Below, piece by piece: positions 1 through 8,547 of a DNA stretch of 64,000 nucleotides. Source of the stretch: Sphingorhabdus sp. SMR4y (GTDB lineage Bacteria > Pseudomonadota > Alphaproteobacteria > Sphingomonadales > Sphingomonadaceae); contig NZ_CP022336.1 in NCBI RefSeq assembly GCF_002218195.1, positions 2,537,001 to 2,601,000 of the forward strand. The letters run 5' to 3'. Position 1 is the stretch's first letter, and each line of letters begins with the position of its first letter. The notes under the pieces were generated by a model that saw only the letters and a list, made by a program, of their open reading frames with translations, searched no databases and had not been told where the DNA came from. Both the position numbers and the translations under genes were made by a program.

Positions 1-458
1 TTGCCGACCATTATTTCCGGGTGAATGCCGATACTATCGCTCGCCGCGAAGAACAGCGGATGGCTCGTGAAGAATCGCGTGGCGACAATCGCTCGGATAA
101 CCGAGGCGACAATCGCGACAATGGCCAGGATGATTCCGGTGATAATGAGGGCAATGCCCAGCGCAGCCGTTCGCAGCAAAGTCGCCCGAAGCGCGATGAG
201 CGGAATGACGAGGGCGAAACCGCCGCAAATGACGCGCCCGAAGAGAAAAAGCCGGTCCGCAGCCGGCGTCCGCGCAAAGTCGAAACCGCGCCGGATCATA
301 GCGAGGCGACAGAGAAAAGCGGCGAGAGCAACGGTCTGGATGCCAGCGCCCTGCCACCGGCAATTTCGCAGGCGACCGAGGTCGAGGTGGAAAAGAAACC
401 GGCTCGCAAAAAGCGGGTGATGAAACCCAAGGCTGCCGAAAAAAGCGACGCCGCCTAG
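1..458 (+). CDS. DUF4167 domain-containing protein, C-terminal part (5' end outside window)
   Basis: The frame is open from base 3 and begins inside the sequence ADHYFRV, followed by an ARREEQR stretch. This resembles the end of the DUF4167 domain, a short alphaproteobacterial domain. The rest is a low-complexity, highly charged tail with an Asp/Asn/Gly-Arg-rich region (repeats of the type RGDNR) and a Lys/Arg-rich terminus, typical of these proteins and suggestive of RNA binding or disorder. The GTG at 21 is internal and not the true start. The function of the family is not established. The assignment rests on about 15 residues of the domain plus the tail composition. Confidence 0.65.
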   Translation, partial: ADHYFRVNADTIARREEQRMAREESRGDNRSDNRGDNRDNGQDDSGDNEGNAQRSRSQQSRPKRDERNDEGETAANDAPEEKKPVRSRRPRKVETAPDHSEATEKSGESNGLDASALPPAISQATEVEVEKKPARKKRVMKPKAAEKSDAA

Positions 459-483
459 GCGACGCCTGGCCTGATTGAATTTG

Positions 484-515
484 GACGGGCATTGCAGCGC
501 AGGCTGATGCCCGTC
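484..515. terminator. Stem-loop between convergent genes
   Basis: A perfect 9-bp inverted repeat (GACGGGCAT at 484-492, ATGCCCGTC at 507-515) with a 14-nt loop lies between the converging DUF4167 and ygfZ-like genes. There is no T-run on the plus side and only a short AT-rich stretch on the minus side. It may act as a bidirectional or factor-dependent terminator. Confidence 0.4.
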
Positions 516-524
516 TGCCCGCGG

Positions 525-1259
525 TTACAGCGCCTTTTGCAACCAGTCCGGCAGGTCGAGCGCCTGCAAATCATCGACGCGCCGATGTTCCACCGACAGG
601 TCAAGATCCGGATAGGCAACGCGCTGGCGCTTTTCGTCGGCTTGCGCAAGCGGGACCACAACCAGCCGCCGGTTCACCTTCTGCCGGTAATTCATCCGCG
701 CGGTATTTTCCTGTCCGACATAGCATCCCTTGGTGAAGCTGACACCGTTGAGCTCGGCGGCATTGCACTCCAGCCATAAAGTCTTGTCGCTGCCCAGTTC
801 TGCCAAACCTTCGGGCACGCCGAATGAAAGCCGGTGCATTCGATAGGCCAGGTCGGCAGGTTCTGAATCTCCTGTACCGGCCAGCCAGCGATGGCCCAAT
901 GCGGCCAATCGCGGATCAAGAGGCCGGTCTTCGGCACTGACGGCCCAATATACGGCAAGACTGTCGGCACGGGCGATCTCGATTTTTCGGCGCAGCCGAT
1001 AGAGTTTGAGCCGTTTGACCAAGGCGTCGGCCTGATCGTCCTCACAGTCGATAAGGATATCATCGCCGTCGGCCCACAGAAAGAAATCGAACAGGACCTT
1101 TCCCTGGGCCGTGAGCAGCGCCGCCCACTGCGGCGCGCCCGCCTGCACGCTGGCCATATCCTGCGTGACCAGCCCCTGTAGAAATGACCGGATATCTTCC
1201 GATCCATCGGTGGCTGAAAGGCGGATGATGGCGCGGTCATTAAGTCTGGTTTCGGTCAT
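525..1259 (-). CDS. ygfZ: YgfZ/GcvT family folate-binding protein
   Basis: The 244-aa protein carries the family signature KGCYVGQE at residues 177-184, with the conserved Cys at 179. YgfZ proteins bind folate and support maintenance of iron-sulfur proteins such as MiaB. The N-terminal half has the GcvT-like fold pattern (QGLVTQD near residue 28). I start at the ATG at 1259 (MTETRL), because the upstream extension to 1304 adds non-homologous residues and runs toward pyrC. The gene is divergent from pyrC, with about 50 bp between the starts. Family assignment is firm; the exact role in this organism is inferred. Confidence 0.85.
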   Translation of the reverse strand: MTETRLNDRAIIRLSATDGSEDIRSFLQGLVTQDMASVQAGAPQWAALLTAQGKVLFDFFLWADGDDILIDCEDDQADALVKRLKLYRLRRKIEIARADSLAVYWAVSAEDRPLDPRLAALGHRWLAGTGDSEPADLAYRMHRLSFGVPEGLAELGSDKTLWLECNAAELNGVSFTKGCYVGQENTARMNYRQKVNRRLVVVPLAQADEKRQRVAYPDLDLSVEHRRVDDLQALDLPDWLQKAL

Positions 1260-1312
1260 GGCATTTAGGTAGGGTGTGCAGAGCCAAAAACCAAGCCTTT
1301 GCACGGAGCTAT

Positions 1313-2347
1313 ATGACCGACACGATTACCATACGCCGTCCAGACGACTGGCACGTTCACCTCCGCGATGGGGCAATGCTGCAGGCGGTTGCAGCATTTA
1401 CGGCGAAACAGTTCGGCCGGGCGATCGTGATGCCCAATCTCTCGCCGCCAGTGACCAGTGCTGCTGATGCAGCAGCCTATCGCGACAGGATCATGGCAGC
1501 CCTGCCGACCGGGTCCGATTTCACACCGCTGATGACCTGCTATCTGACCGATGACACGGATTCCGACGATATTGCCGCAGGCCATGCCGCCGGCATTTTC
1601 ACCGCCGCCAAGCTTTACCCCGCCAATGCCACGACCAACAGCGCGCATGGTGTAACCGATGTGGCGCATATCATGCCGGTACTCGAGCGGATGCAGCAGA
1701 TCGGCATGCCGCTGCTGGTCCATGGCGAAGTGACCGACGGGGACATCGACATATTCGATCGCGAAGCGGTGTTTATCGAGCGGATACTCGAAAAGCTAAT
1801 CGCAAAATTGCCTGATCTGAAACTTGTATTCGAACATATTACCACAGAGCAGGCCGTCCGGTTCGTCGATAGTGCCGGCCCCAATGTCGCCGCCACAATC
1901 ACGCCGCATCATTTGCTTATCAACCGCAACGCGATGCTGGTTGGCGGCATTCGCCCGCATGCTTATTGCCTGCCGGTGGCAAAGCGCGAGCTGCACCGGC
2001 TGGCGCTGCGCAAGGCCGCAACCTCCGGTTCACCGAAATATTTCCTCGGCACGGACAGCGCTCCGCATGAAATTCACGCCAAGGAATCGGCCTGCGGTTG
2101 TGCCGGCATTTTCAACGCGCCTTATGCGCTGGAAAGCTATGCTGCGGTGTTTGACGAAGAGGGGGCGCTTGACCGGCTGGAAGGTTTCGCATCATTGCAC
2201 GGTCCGAAATTTTACGGCTTGCCGGTCAACGAAGCCACGGTCCGTCTCGAACGGAGAGAAAATCCGGTGCCGGATGATATCCAGTCGGGCGGTTTCAAGC
2301 TCGTTCCCTTTCACGCCGGTTCCGCGCTGGAATGGCAAATTCTGTAG
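1313..2347 (+). CDS. pyrC: Dihydroorotase
   Basis: The 344-aa protein matches class II dihydroorotase in length. It catalyses the third step of de novo pyrimidine synthesis, reversible cyclisation of carbamoyl-aspartate to dihydroorotate, in the cytoplasm. The metal-binding HVH is at residues 14-16, the lysine expected to be carboxylated is K100 (AAKLYP), and the catalytic Asp lies in the LGTDSAPH segment. GGAGCT sits 3-8 nt before the ATG at 1313. It converges on rarD with 33 bp between the stops. Confidence 0.95.
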   Translation: MTDTITIRRPDDWHVHLRDGAMLQAVAAFTAKQFGRAIVMPNLSPPVTSAADAAAYRDRIMAALPTGSDFTPLMTCYLTDDTDSDDIAAGHAAGIFTAAKLYPANATTNSAHGVTDVAHIMPVLERMQQIGMPLLVHGEVTDGDIDIFDREAVFIERILEKLIAKLPDLKLVFEHITTEQAVRFVDSAGPNVAATITPHHLLINRNAMLVGGIRPHAYCLPVAKRELHRLALRKAATSGSPKYFLGTDSAPHEIHAKESACGCAGIFNAPYALESYAAVFDEEGALDRLEGFASLHGPKFYGLPVNEATVRLERRENPVPDDIQSGGFKLVPFHAGSALEWQIL

Positions 2348-2380
2348 CGATGACGCCATCGCTCTCGGCGATTGGACGGC

Positions 2381-3304
2381 TCAGGCTGATTGCGGCTTTC
2401 GACCGGCCTTTCCGGTCAGATAGGAATCGGTCGAAAAGATTGCCAGACTGATCCAGATCAGCACGAAGCAGATGATGTGCGAAGGAGTCAGCGGCTCCTT
2501 GTAGATCAGGACACCAACCAGAAACTGGATCGTCGGTGCGAGATAGTTGAGCAACCCGATCGCACCGAGAGTCATTTTCTTGACCGCCGAAGCGAACAGC
2601 AGCAGCGGGATGGCGGTGACGACGGAGCCGCCGATCAGCAACAGGTCAATGGTCCGATCATCGCCGAGATGCAGGCTGGCTGCTGAGGATGGCATGGCAA
2701 TGGTCAGCCAGACTAGCAACAGGGTGAATGGCAGGAACAGCATGCCGGTCTCTGCGGTCAGCCCGACGATCGGACCGATGTCGGCAATCTTGCGGACGAG
2801 ACCGTAGCTGCTCCAGCTTATCGCGAGAACCAGACTGATCCAGAGCGTATCCAGCGCCTGCAGCGCCAGAACCGACACCCCGACGGTGGCGATCGCGATC
2901 GCGATCCACTTTGTCCGCGATAGCTTTTCTCCGAGAAACAGCCTGCCCAGCAGGACGCTGAGCAACGGGCTGATAAAATAGCCGAGGCTGGCGGCAAGAA
3001 TATGGTTCTCATGCACGGCCCAGACATAGATGAGCCAGTTGGCCGCAATCAGCGAGGAACTGGCCGACATGGCCCGTCGCAATTTGCGATCCGCCAGCGC
3101 GGTGATCAGGCCGGCAAGATTCTTTCGGAAATACAGAATGAGGAGCAGCAACGGCACCGACCAGACGATGCGGTGGGCGACCACTTCCAGCGCACCGACA
3201 TTCTGCAGCAGCTTGAAATAGACCGGCATCAGCCCCCAGAATATGCAGGCAGTCAGCGCCTGCATCAGGCCGATTCGACTGGAAGAGAGCGCGCTGGACA
3301 TCAT
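2381..3304 (-). CDS. rarD: EamA family transporter, RarD type
   Basis: About 307 aa with roughly ten hydrophobic segments arranged as two EamA-like halves. The opening resembles RarD proteins (LMQALTACIFWGLMPVYFK, then AHRIVWS). RarD is an inner-membrane permease of the drug/metabolite transporter superfamily; its substrate is unsettled (linked to chloramphenicol sensitivity in pseudomonads). Two adjacent ATGs at 3304 and 3301 are possible starts, and neither has a strong ribosome-binding site. A small membrane-protein gene lies upstream on the same strand. Confidence 0.85.
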   Translation of the reverse strand: MMSSALSSSRIGLMQALTACIFWGLMPVYFKLLQNVGALEVVAHRIVWSVPLLLLILYFRKNLAGLITALADRKLRRAMSASSSLIAANWLIYVWAVHENHILAASLGYFISPLLSVLLGRLFLGEKLSRTKWIAIAIATVGVSVLALQALDTLWISLVLAISWSSYGLVRKIADIGPIVGLTAETGMLFLPFTLLLVWLTIAMPSSAASLHLGDDRTIDLLLIGGSVVTAIPLLLFASAVKKMTLGAIGLLNYLAPTIQFLVGVLIYKEPLTPSHIICFVLIWISLAIFSTDSYLTGKAGRKPQSA

Positions 3305-3374
3305 CCAGCGCTTAGGCTGCGGGCTGTCACCCGGCAATCAAGAAATGCTATCGGCCGGAAAAGCCGACTGCGGA

Positions 3375-3596
3375 TCAGATGATGCCGCCGCCGATCCACA
3401 GACGCAGGGCACAGATGGCCATGACGATCATGCAGAAATTCATGCCGCTGGTGCGCGACGAGATCAGCCCGAACAGCGCGCCGATACCGGCAATGGGCAG
3501 AATCAGCCAGTTGGTCCATCCGAGCAGCGGTACCAGACCGATGAAGGAGAGAACGAGGGCTATGAGGCCGATGAAAATCGAGATCAGATTGAACAT
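3375..3596 (-). CDS. Small hypothetical membrane protein
   Basis: A 73-aa protein with two long hydrophobic segments (about residues 3-22 and 30-45) and a third shorter one (about 53-68). The ATG at 3596 fits a compact membrane protein, while the longer upstream extension of this frame is antisense to the acetyltransferase gene. It could be cotranscribed with rarD, whose start is about 70 bp downstream. I do not recognise a named family. Confidence 0.6.
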   Translation of the reverse strand: MFNLISIFIGLIALVLSFIGLVPLLGWTNWLILPIAGIGALFGLISSRTSGMNFCMIVMAICALRLWIGGGII

Positions 3597-3689
3597 AACT
3601 GTATTATAGGAGTAGTGCACCGCGATTTCAAGCATTTGCAATATGCCGGGCTCATAGTAGGCTGAAGGCTTGCGGGATGGAGGCTGGCA

Positions 3690-4241
3690 ATGGCTGTCGA
3701 TGACATCAGAGTGGAAACCGATCGGCTGATCCTGCGGCCGCCCAATGCTGAGGATTTCGAAGCCTGGGCTGCGTTTCAGAAAGATGCAGAGACAATGACC
3801 TATATCGGCGGGGTGAAAAGCCGTCCGGAATCCTGGCGTGTGCTCTGCGCCATGGTGGGGGCGTGGCGGGTTCGCGGCTATGCGATGTTCTCGGTCATTC
3901 TCAAGGAGAGCGGGCAATGGATCGGCCGGATCGGACCCTGGTATCCCGAAGGCTGGCCCGGTCGGGAAGTGGGCTGGGCGATAGCACCGGACCATGCCGG
4001 CAAAGGCTTTGCCCTGGAGGCGGCGGTGGCGAGCATGGACTATGCGGTCGACACGCTTGGCTGGACCGACATCTGTCATACGATAGACCCTGCCAACCTG
4101 GCGTCGATCCGGCTGGCAGAGCGGCTGGGTTCGACCAATCGCGGGCCGACCCGGCTGCCGGAGCCGTTTCACGACGCACGGGTTGACGACTGGGGGCAAT
4201 CGCGCGACCAGTGGGTCGAGAACAGACGAAAATTCCAGTAG
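3690..4241 (+). CDS. GNAT family N-acetyltransferase (RimJ/RimL-like)
   Basis: 183 aa with the opening ETDRLILRPP typical of RimJ/RimL-type acetyltransferases. A GWAIAPDHAGKGFALEA segment forms the acetyl-CoA pyrophosphate loop (R/Q-x-x-G-x-G/A variant). The C-terminal IDPANLASIRLAERLG motif is also family-typical. These enzymes transfer acetyl groups from acetyl-CoA to amines of proteins or small molecules; the substrate here is unknown. A GGAGG-like site precedes the ATG. The following DUF1330 gene starts 10 bp after its stop, so the two are probably cotranscribed. Confidence 0.85.
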   Translation: MAVDDIRVETDRLILRPPNAEDFEAWAAFQKDAETMTYIGGVKSRPESWRVLCAMVGAWRVRGYAMFSVILKESGQWIGRIGPWYPEGWPGREVGWAIAPDHAGKGFALEAAVASMDYAVDTLGWTDICHTIDPANLASIRLAERLGSTNRGPTRLPEPFHDARVDDWGQSRDQWVENRRKFQ

Positions 4242-4251
4242 GAGAATGACC

Positions 4252-4689
4252 ATGACAGAAGACCGCTATCTCGACCCGACACGGGAAAGTTTCGACGCAT
4301 TCAAGGCGCTGCCGCGCGACGTTCCGATCAACATGCTCAACCTGCTGCGCTTCCATGACGAGGCGCAATATCCGGCGGATCATCCCAATGCCGGCAAGGG
4401 ATGGAGCGGCGCGCGTGCCTATGAGGAATATGGCAAGACCAGCGGCCCGATATTCCAGCGGGTCGGCGGAACGGTGATCTGGCGGGGCCGGATGGAATGC
4501 ATGGTGATCGGCCCGGATGACAAGCAATGGGATTCCTCTTTCATTGCGCGCTACCCCAATAGCGGTGCCTTCATGGAAATGGTTACCGATCCCGAATATA
4601 AGAAGGCCGTGGTCAATCGCCAGGCTGCTGTGCTGACCTCGCGGCTGATCCGTTTCGGAGAGATGGAGGGGCAGGACACCTTCGGATGA
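4252..4689 (+). CDS. DUF1330 domain-containing protein
   Basis: 145 aa from the ATG at 4252. AGGAG at 4240-4244 is well placed for this start; an ATG at 4246 is too close to it. The protein contains INMLNLLRFHD and a C-terminal KAVVNRQAAVLTSRLIRFG, both characteristic of DUF1330, a ferredoxin-like alpha/beta-barrel family related to dimeric monooxygenases. Function is not known. It follows the GNAT gene directly. Confidence 0.75.
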   Translation: MTEDRYLDPTRESFDAFKALPRDVPINMLNLLRFHDEAQYPADHPNAGKGWSGARAYEEYGKTSGPIFQRVGGTVIWRGRMECMVIGPDDKQWDSSFIARYPNSGAFMEMVTDPEYKKAVVNRQAAVLTSRLIRFGEMEGQDTFG

Positions 4690-4801
4690 AATCCCGATTC
4701 AGGACAGGCGGTTAACGAAAGGTCACCGGATTAACCATTTTCCCTAACGGATTATTAATGCATTTCACCCATGTAATTCCCTAAATTCAGGAGCAAATTG
4801 C

Positions 4802-5533
4802 ATGTCTAATCTTTCCCGAACCCTATGGCTTTCTGCGGCAGCTTTCGCTTTGCCTCTGACGCTGGCTGCCTGTGGCAGCAATGAAACCAGTGAAGACGAG
4901 CTGGCGAAGCTGGACGACAATCTGACCTCTGATCCGGCGATGAATGATGCGCTGGAAGACGCGATTCTGGTCGATCCCGAGCTTACCGAACAGGCCAATC
5001 GCAATGCCATTCGCGGTGCCAATGGCGCGGCGGACGGGTCGGTGCCTCGGGGAACCGGCGAGGACGGAAGCGCGGCTGCCAAGGCGGCGCTGGGCGGCAA
5101 GATGCTGGCGGCGCCAAAACCGCGACAGATGACGTCGGACGACGAAACCCTGACCTTGGGTGACAAGGCCGAGCTGCAGGCGGCGCGCGCAAACAAGCCT
5201 GTCTGTAATGAAAAACTGACCTACGACATGGGCTGGGCGAACAAGATGCCGCCGGAATTTTCCATCTATCCGAAAGCCAATCTGCAGGAAGCGGCCGGCA
5301 AATGTGACCTTCGCGTGATCAGCTTCACCACTGCAACGCCGATCAAGAATATCGTCGATTTCTATTATACCAGAGCCAAGCAGGGCGGCTATGACGCGGA
5401 ATATCTGCTGCGCGGCAGCGAACATGTGCTCGGCGGATCAAAGCCGAACGAGAACAGCGCCTATGTGATCACCCTGAACAAGCGTTCGGGTGGTGGCACG
5501 ATTGTGGATATTGTTGCCAGCACCGGTAGCTAG
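4802..5533 (+). CDS. Putative lipoprotein
   Basis: 243 aa with a signal peptide ending in the lipobox LAAC (Cys 23), so probably lipid-anchored in the envelope. The mature part begins with an acidic, probably disordered region. It ends with a compact domain containing two Cys residues and a segment on one-step residue accumulation (PIKNIVDFYYTRAKQGGYDA), reminiscent of proteins with a DUF4893-like layout, but I do not claim a family. Spacing and the terminator just after the stop indicate a single-gene unit. Confidence 0.75.
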   Translation: MSNLSRTLWLSAAAFALPLTLAACGSNETSEDELAKLDDNLTSDPAMNDALEDAILVDPELTEQANRNAIRGANGAADGSVPRGTGEDGSAAAKAALGGKMLAAPKPRQMTSDDETLTLGDKAELQAARANKPVCNEKLTYDMGWANKMPPEFSIYPKANLQEAAGKCDLRVISFTTATPIKNIVDFYYTRAKQGGYDAEYLLRGSEHVLGGSKPNENSAYVITLNKRSGGGTIVDIVASTGS

Positions 5534-5590
5534 TTCGCGAACTTTGCACATATACGCCGGACATCGCATTTCACGTCCTCCGGCTGACAG

Positions 5591-5619
5591 AGGTGGCCCG
5601 CTCCGGCCACCTTTTTTTT
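5591..5619 (+). terminator. Intrinsic terminator of the lipoprotein gene
   Basis: An 8-bp perfect stem (AGGTGGCC at 5591-5598, GGCCACCT at 5605-5612) with a 6-nt loop is followed at once by an 8-T run. It lies 58 bp after the lipoprotein stop and 8 bp before the convergent SDR stop, so it terminates plus-strand transcription. Confidence 0.9.
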
Positions 5620-5626
5620 GCCCGTC

Positions 5627-6397
5627 CTATTCGCGGTAGCTGCCGCCGCCATCGACAGTGATATCATTGGCCGTGGTGAAGCTGCTCTGGTCGCTGGCCA
5701 GCCATAGCATAGCATTGGCAACCTCGACCGCCTGGCCGACCCGGTTGATCGGATGATTGCGGTTGAACAGTTCCACCGCTTCCTCATGCGGCCCGGGATA
5801 GGCGGCGAGATAGCGCTGGTACATCGGTGTATCGATGGCGCCGGGGTGGACGGTGTTGACCCGCACCGGATATTTTTCGGCGGCGCAGTGGAGGGCGAGC
5901 GATTTGCTCAGCGAAGTGACCGCAGCCTTGCTGGCGCAATAGGCGGCGAACTGGGCGCCGGGCCGCATGGCAAGCATCGAGCCGATATTGACAATCGCGC
6001 CATCTTCGCCGCTTTCGATGATTGCGGGCAGACCGACGCGGCAGCCGTAGAAGGTGCCCTGCAGGTTGATGTCGATGGTCCGGTTCCAGCTTTCCAGATC
6101 AACCTCGTCAACCGATCCGGGTTCGGAAATGCCGGCCACGTTGAACAGGGTGGTCATCTTGCCAAAGCGCTTTTTCGTGGCCTCGACGGCGGCCTGCCAC
6201 TGGTCGAGATCGCGGACATCCAGTTCGACTGCATCGGCGCGGTCACCCAGCGACGCCGCCAGTTCCCGGGCCTTGTCGACCTGGATATCGGCCAGCATCA
6301 CCGAGCCGCCCTCCTCGACAACGCGTTGTCCGGCGGTGCCGCCAATGCCTTCTGCGCCGCCCGAAATCAGTGCGACTTTTCCGTCCATCATGCCCAT
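5627..6397 (-). CDS. SDR family NAD(P)-dependent oxidoreductase
   Basis: 256-aa classical short-chain dehydrogenase. The Rossmann glycine motif is G13-x3-G17-I-G19. The catalytic tetrad is N111, S140, Y153 and K157 (YCASK). Aspartate-rich strand ends (D37, D60) suggest NAD preference. It is the last gene of an operon with P450, ABM and NTF2-like genes, so it probably oxidises an alcohol made by the P450 or another intermediate of the same catabolic route. The substrate cannot be read from the sequence. Confidence 0.9.
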   Translation of the reverse strand: MGMMDGKVALISGGAEGIGGTAGQRVVEEGGSVMLADIQVDKARELAASLGDRADAVELDVRDLDQWQAAVEATKKRFGKMTTLFNVAGISEPGSVDEVDLESWNRTIDINLQGTFYGCRVGLPAIIESGEDGAIVNIGSMLAMRPGAQFAAYCASKAAVTSLSKSLALHCAAEKYPVRVNTVHPGAIDTPMYQRYLAAYPGPHEEAVELFNRNHPINRVGQAVEVANAMLWLASDQSSFTTANDITVDGGGSYRE

Positions 6398-6432
6398 CGT
6401 AAATTCCTGCTTTCTGCTCTGCTGTTTCCAGC

Positions 6433-7680
6433 CTATTTCTTGTCGAACTCGATCGGCAGATTGGCCAGTCCGCGCAGCATCATATTGGGCGGATAGTTGA
6501 GCTCCGCGCCTTCCTTGATACGGATATTATCCATCCGTTTGGCAAATTGCTGGAAAGACACGGTCATCTCCTTGCGCGACAGCATATTGCCCACGCACAT
6601 GTGGATACCCTTCCCGAACGCCATATGGGTGCGGGCATTTTTGCGGTCGACCCGGAATTCGTTCGGATTTTCAAACTGTTTCGGATCGCGATTGGCTGCG
6701 TGATAGCGCATCATCACCATCGCTCCCTTGGGCAGCATTACACCGCCCAGCTCGGCATCACGATGCATGACCCGCCAGATGCCCGAGGAACCGCTCGACA
6801 TGCGCAGCACTTCCTCAACCGCATTGGGGATCAGCGACGGATCATCCTGAATCATCTTATACTGGTCCGGATTGGTTGCGAAAAGCCGCATGCCTTCGGC
6901 CAGCGCCGCCGTCGTGGTTTCATTGCCAGCGACCATCAGCTGCTGGACGATCGACAGGGACTCGGCATCGTCGAGCGGCCGCTCGCCATCGACCCGGGCA
7001 TTGACCAGATCTGACAGGATATCGCTTTTCGCTTCCTTGCGCCGTTCATCCATATTGGCTTTGAGCGCGTGCTGATATTCGACCACTTCGCGTTCGGTCT
7101 CCAGCTGCCGCTCGCGGGTCATCATTCCGGAAAGGCGATCGACAAAGGCGTTGGTCCAGCGCTTGATCGTGTGCTCGTCGGCCACGTCCAGGCCCAATTG
7201 CACGGCAATCGTGCGGACCGGCATCGGGACGGCATATTCCTCGACAAATTCGCATTCGCCCTTGTCGATAAAGCGGTCGATCAACTCGTTCGACATCTCC
7301 CGCATGCTGTCTTCCAGCTTGTTCACTTTCGGCATCGAGAAAGCGAGATTGACCAGTTTGCGGAACCGTGTGTGGACCGGCTGATCGGCGGTCAGCAGGG
7401 TATTGACCTGTGGCCAGCCCTGAGCCTGAATGGCCTGCAGTTCCTCGTCATTCGCCAGTTCTTCCTCGCTTTTTCCTCCGGAGAGCAGTGCGTTGAAATT
7501 GTTGGAGAAATCATCCAGCCGACCAACGGCTTCCGAAATCAGATCATAGTCGAGCACGACATAGGTGCCGCTGGCCTCGTCGAAAAAGACCGGATTTTCC
7601 GCGCGCTTTTCTTCATAAAAGTCAAACGGATCAACCAGAATATCGGGTTGGAAAAGAGATTTGGATACAGCTTCGTTCAT
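6433..7680 (-). CDS. Cytochrome P450
   Basis: 415-aa soluble bacterial P450. The I-helix acid-threonine pair is in AGNETT (residues 251-256), the K-helix ExxR is E290-x-x-R293, and the heme-thiolate loop FGKGIHMCVG places the ligand at C362. No redox partner is encoded beside it, so ferredoxin and reductase must come from elsewhere. It lies between the ABM and SDR genes with gaps of 17 and 35 bp, which points to one transcript. The family includes terpene and sterol hydroxylases; the substrate is unknown. Confidence 0.95.
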   Translation of the reverse strand: MNEAVSKSLFQPDILVDPFDFYEEKRAENPVFFDEASGTYVVLDYDLISEAVGRLDDFSNNFNALLSGGKSEEELANDEELQAIQAQGWPQVNTLLTADQPVHTRFRKLVNLAFSMPKVNKLEDSMREMSNELIDRFIDKGECEFVEEYAVPMPVRTIAVQLGLDVADEHTIKRWTNAFVDRLSGMMTRERQLETEREVVEYQHALKANMDERRKEAKSDILSDLVNARVDGERPLDDAESLSIVQQLMVAGNETTTAALAEGMRLFATNPDQYKMIQDDPSLIPNAVEEVLRMSSGSSGIWRVMHRDAELGGVMLPKGAMVMMRYHAANRDPKQFENPNEFRVDRKNARTHMAFGKGIHMCVGNMLSRKEMTVSFQQFAKRMDNIRIKEGAELNYPPNMMLRGLANLPIEFDKK

Positions 7681-7697
7681 GACGGATTCCTGATTAA

Positions 7698-8039
7698 CTA
7701 GTCAAACGATGGGGTGGGCTTGCCATCCGCATTGTACACAGGCCCTTCGGCATCGACCCGATATTTGGCGCTGACCGAATCGATCAGGCCGAAGCTGCCG
7801 ATATGGGCAAGCATATTGGCATAGTGGACATTCTGGAAATGCCGCGCGAGGGCTTCCTCGTCGGTCCATTCCTCGAACACTTCGATGCGCGACGGATTGT
7901 GCATGTCTGCGGCCCAGCTATAGCAGAGGCAGCCTTCCTGGCTCAGCGCGCCGTCGATAAAGGGCTGGGCTTTCTTCAGGCATTCCTCGCGGGTTGCCGG
8001 TTCCACGTCGATATGCGCAGCAATCAATATTTTGGCCAT
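7698..8039 (-). CDS. Antibiotic biosynthesis monooxygenase (ABM) domain protein
   Basis: 113 aa. The opening IAAHIDVEPATREECLKKA and the motif CLCYSWAADMHNPSRIEVFEEW are the usual ABM/YgiN-like pattern, a dimeric ferredoxin-like fold. Members are cofactor-free quinol monooxygenases or heme-degrading enzymes. The operon partner P450 and SDR suggest work on the same organic substrate, but this is inference. The ATG at 8039 lies 13 bp after the NTF2-like gene's stop. Confidence 0.8.
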   Translation of the reverse strand: MAKILIAAHIDVEPATREECLKKAQPFIDGALSQEGCLCYSWAADMHNPSRIEVFEEWTDEEALARHFQNVHYANMLAHIGSFGLIDSVSAKYRVDAEGPVYNADGKPTPSFD

Positions 8040-8052
8040 TTGTCAAACTCCC

Positions 8053-8463
8053 CTAAAGCTTGTTTCCACCCAGTTGAGCGACGACATTGAATATGCGCTT
8101 GCTGTACAGCCACTGGCCGTCGATCTTCACAAATTCATCGTCATAACGCCCGCCCGCGATGCGGGGTTCGCCCTTCTCGACCAGTATTTCGTGCGTCTGG
8201 TAGCGGCCCGATGCCGTATCGCCGGTAATCGCAAGGCTTCCCGGTATGCCGAGAAAGCTGACTGCATCAAATTGCGCCATGGCGCCATTCCACAGATTGA
8301 CGATATTCTCGCGGCCGACCACTTCGGTGCCCATCAGCGACCAGACGGCATCTTCTGTCCATAATGCGCCCCAGTCATCCGGGTCTTTTCGCAATACGGC
8401 ATCGCAATAGGCATCGTGCAATTCGCGGATCGCCAAACGGTCTTCTATCGGCCCTGAAAACAT
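8053..8463 (-). CDS. Nuclear transport factor 2 (SnoaL-like) family protein
   Basis: 136 aa with DRLAIRELHDAYCDAV at the N-terminus and WGALWTEDAVW, the standard start of SnoaL-like cone-shaped alpha+beta barrel proteins. Members are small isomerases, dehydratases or ligand binders, often in aromatic or steroid catabolic gene sets. It is the first gene of the four-gene operon. Its ribosome-binding site is part of an inverted repeat at 8474-8492. Confidence 0.8.
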   Translation of the reverse strand: MFSGPIEDRLAIRELHDAYCDAVLRKDPDDWGALWTEDAVWSLMGTEVVGRENIVNLWNGAMAQFDAVSFLGIPGSLAITGDTASGRYQTHEILVEKGEPRIAGGRYDDEFVKIDGQWLYSKRIFNVVAQLGGNKL

Positions 8464-8473
8464 GGACTGGTCC

Positions 8474-8492
8474 TCTCCTGATATTCAGGAGA
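8474..8492. promoter_or_regulatory. 8-bp inverted repeat overlapping the RBS of the P450 operon
   Basis: TCTCCTGA (8474-8481) and TCAGGAGA (8485-8492) are separated by 3 nt, a 19-bp palindrome. Read on the minus strand, the arm ending in AGGAGA is the ribosome-binding site for the gene starting at 8463. It could be an operator for a dimeric repressor or a hairpin that hides the ribosome-binding site. Confidence 0.45.
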
Positions 8493-8547
8493 CTACACGG
8501 CAAAAACGGGCCAAAAACAAGCTGCCATAAGTGCTAGCGGGGCACGA

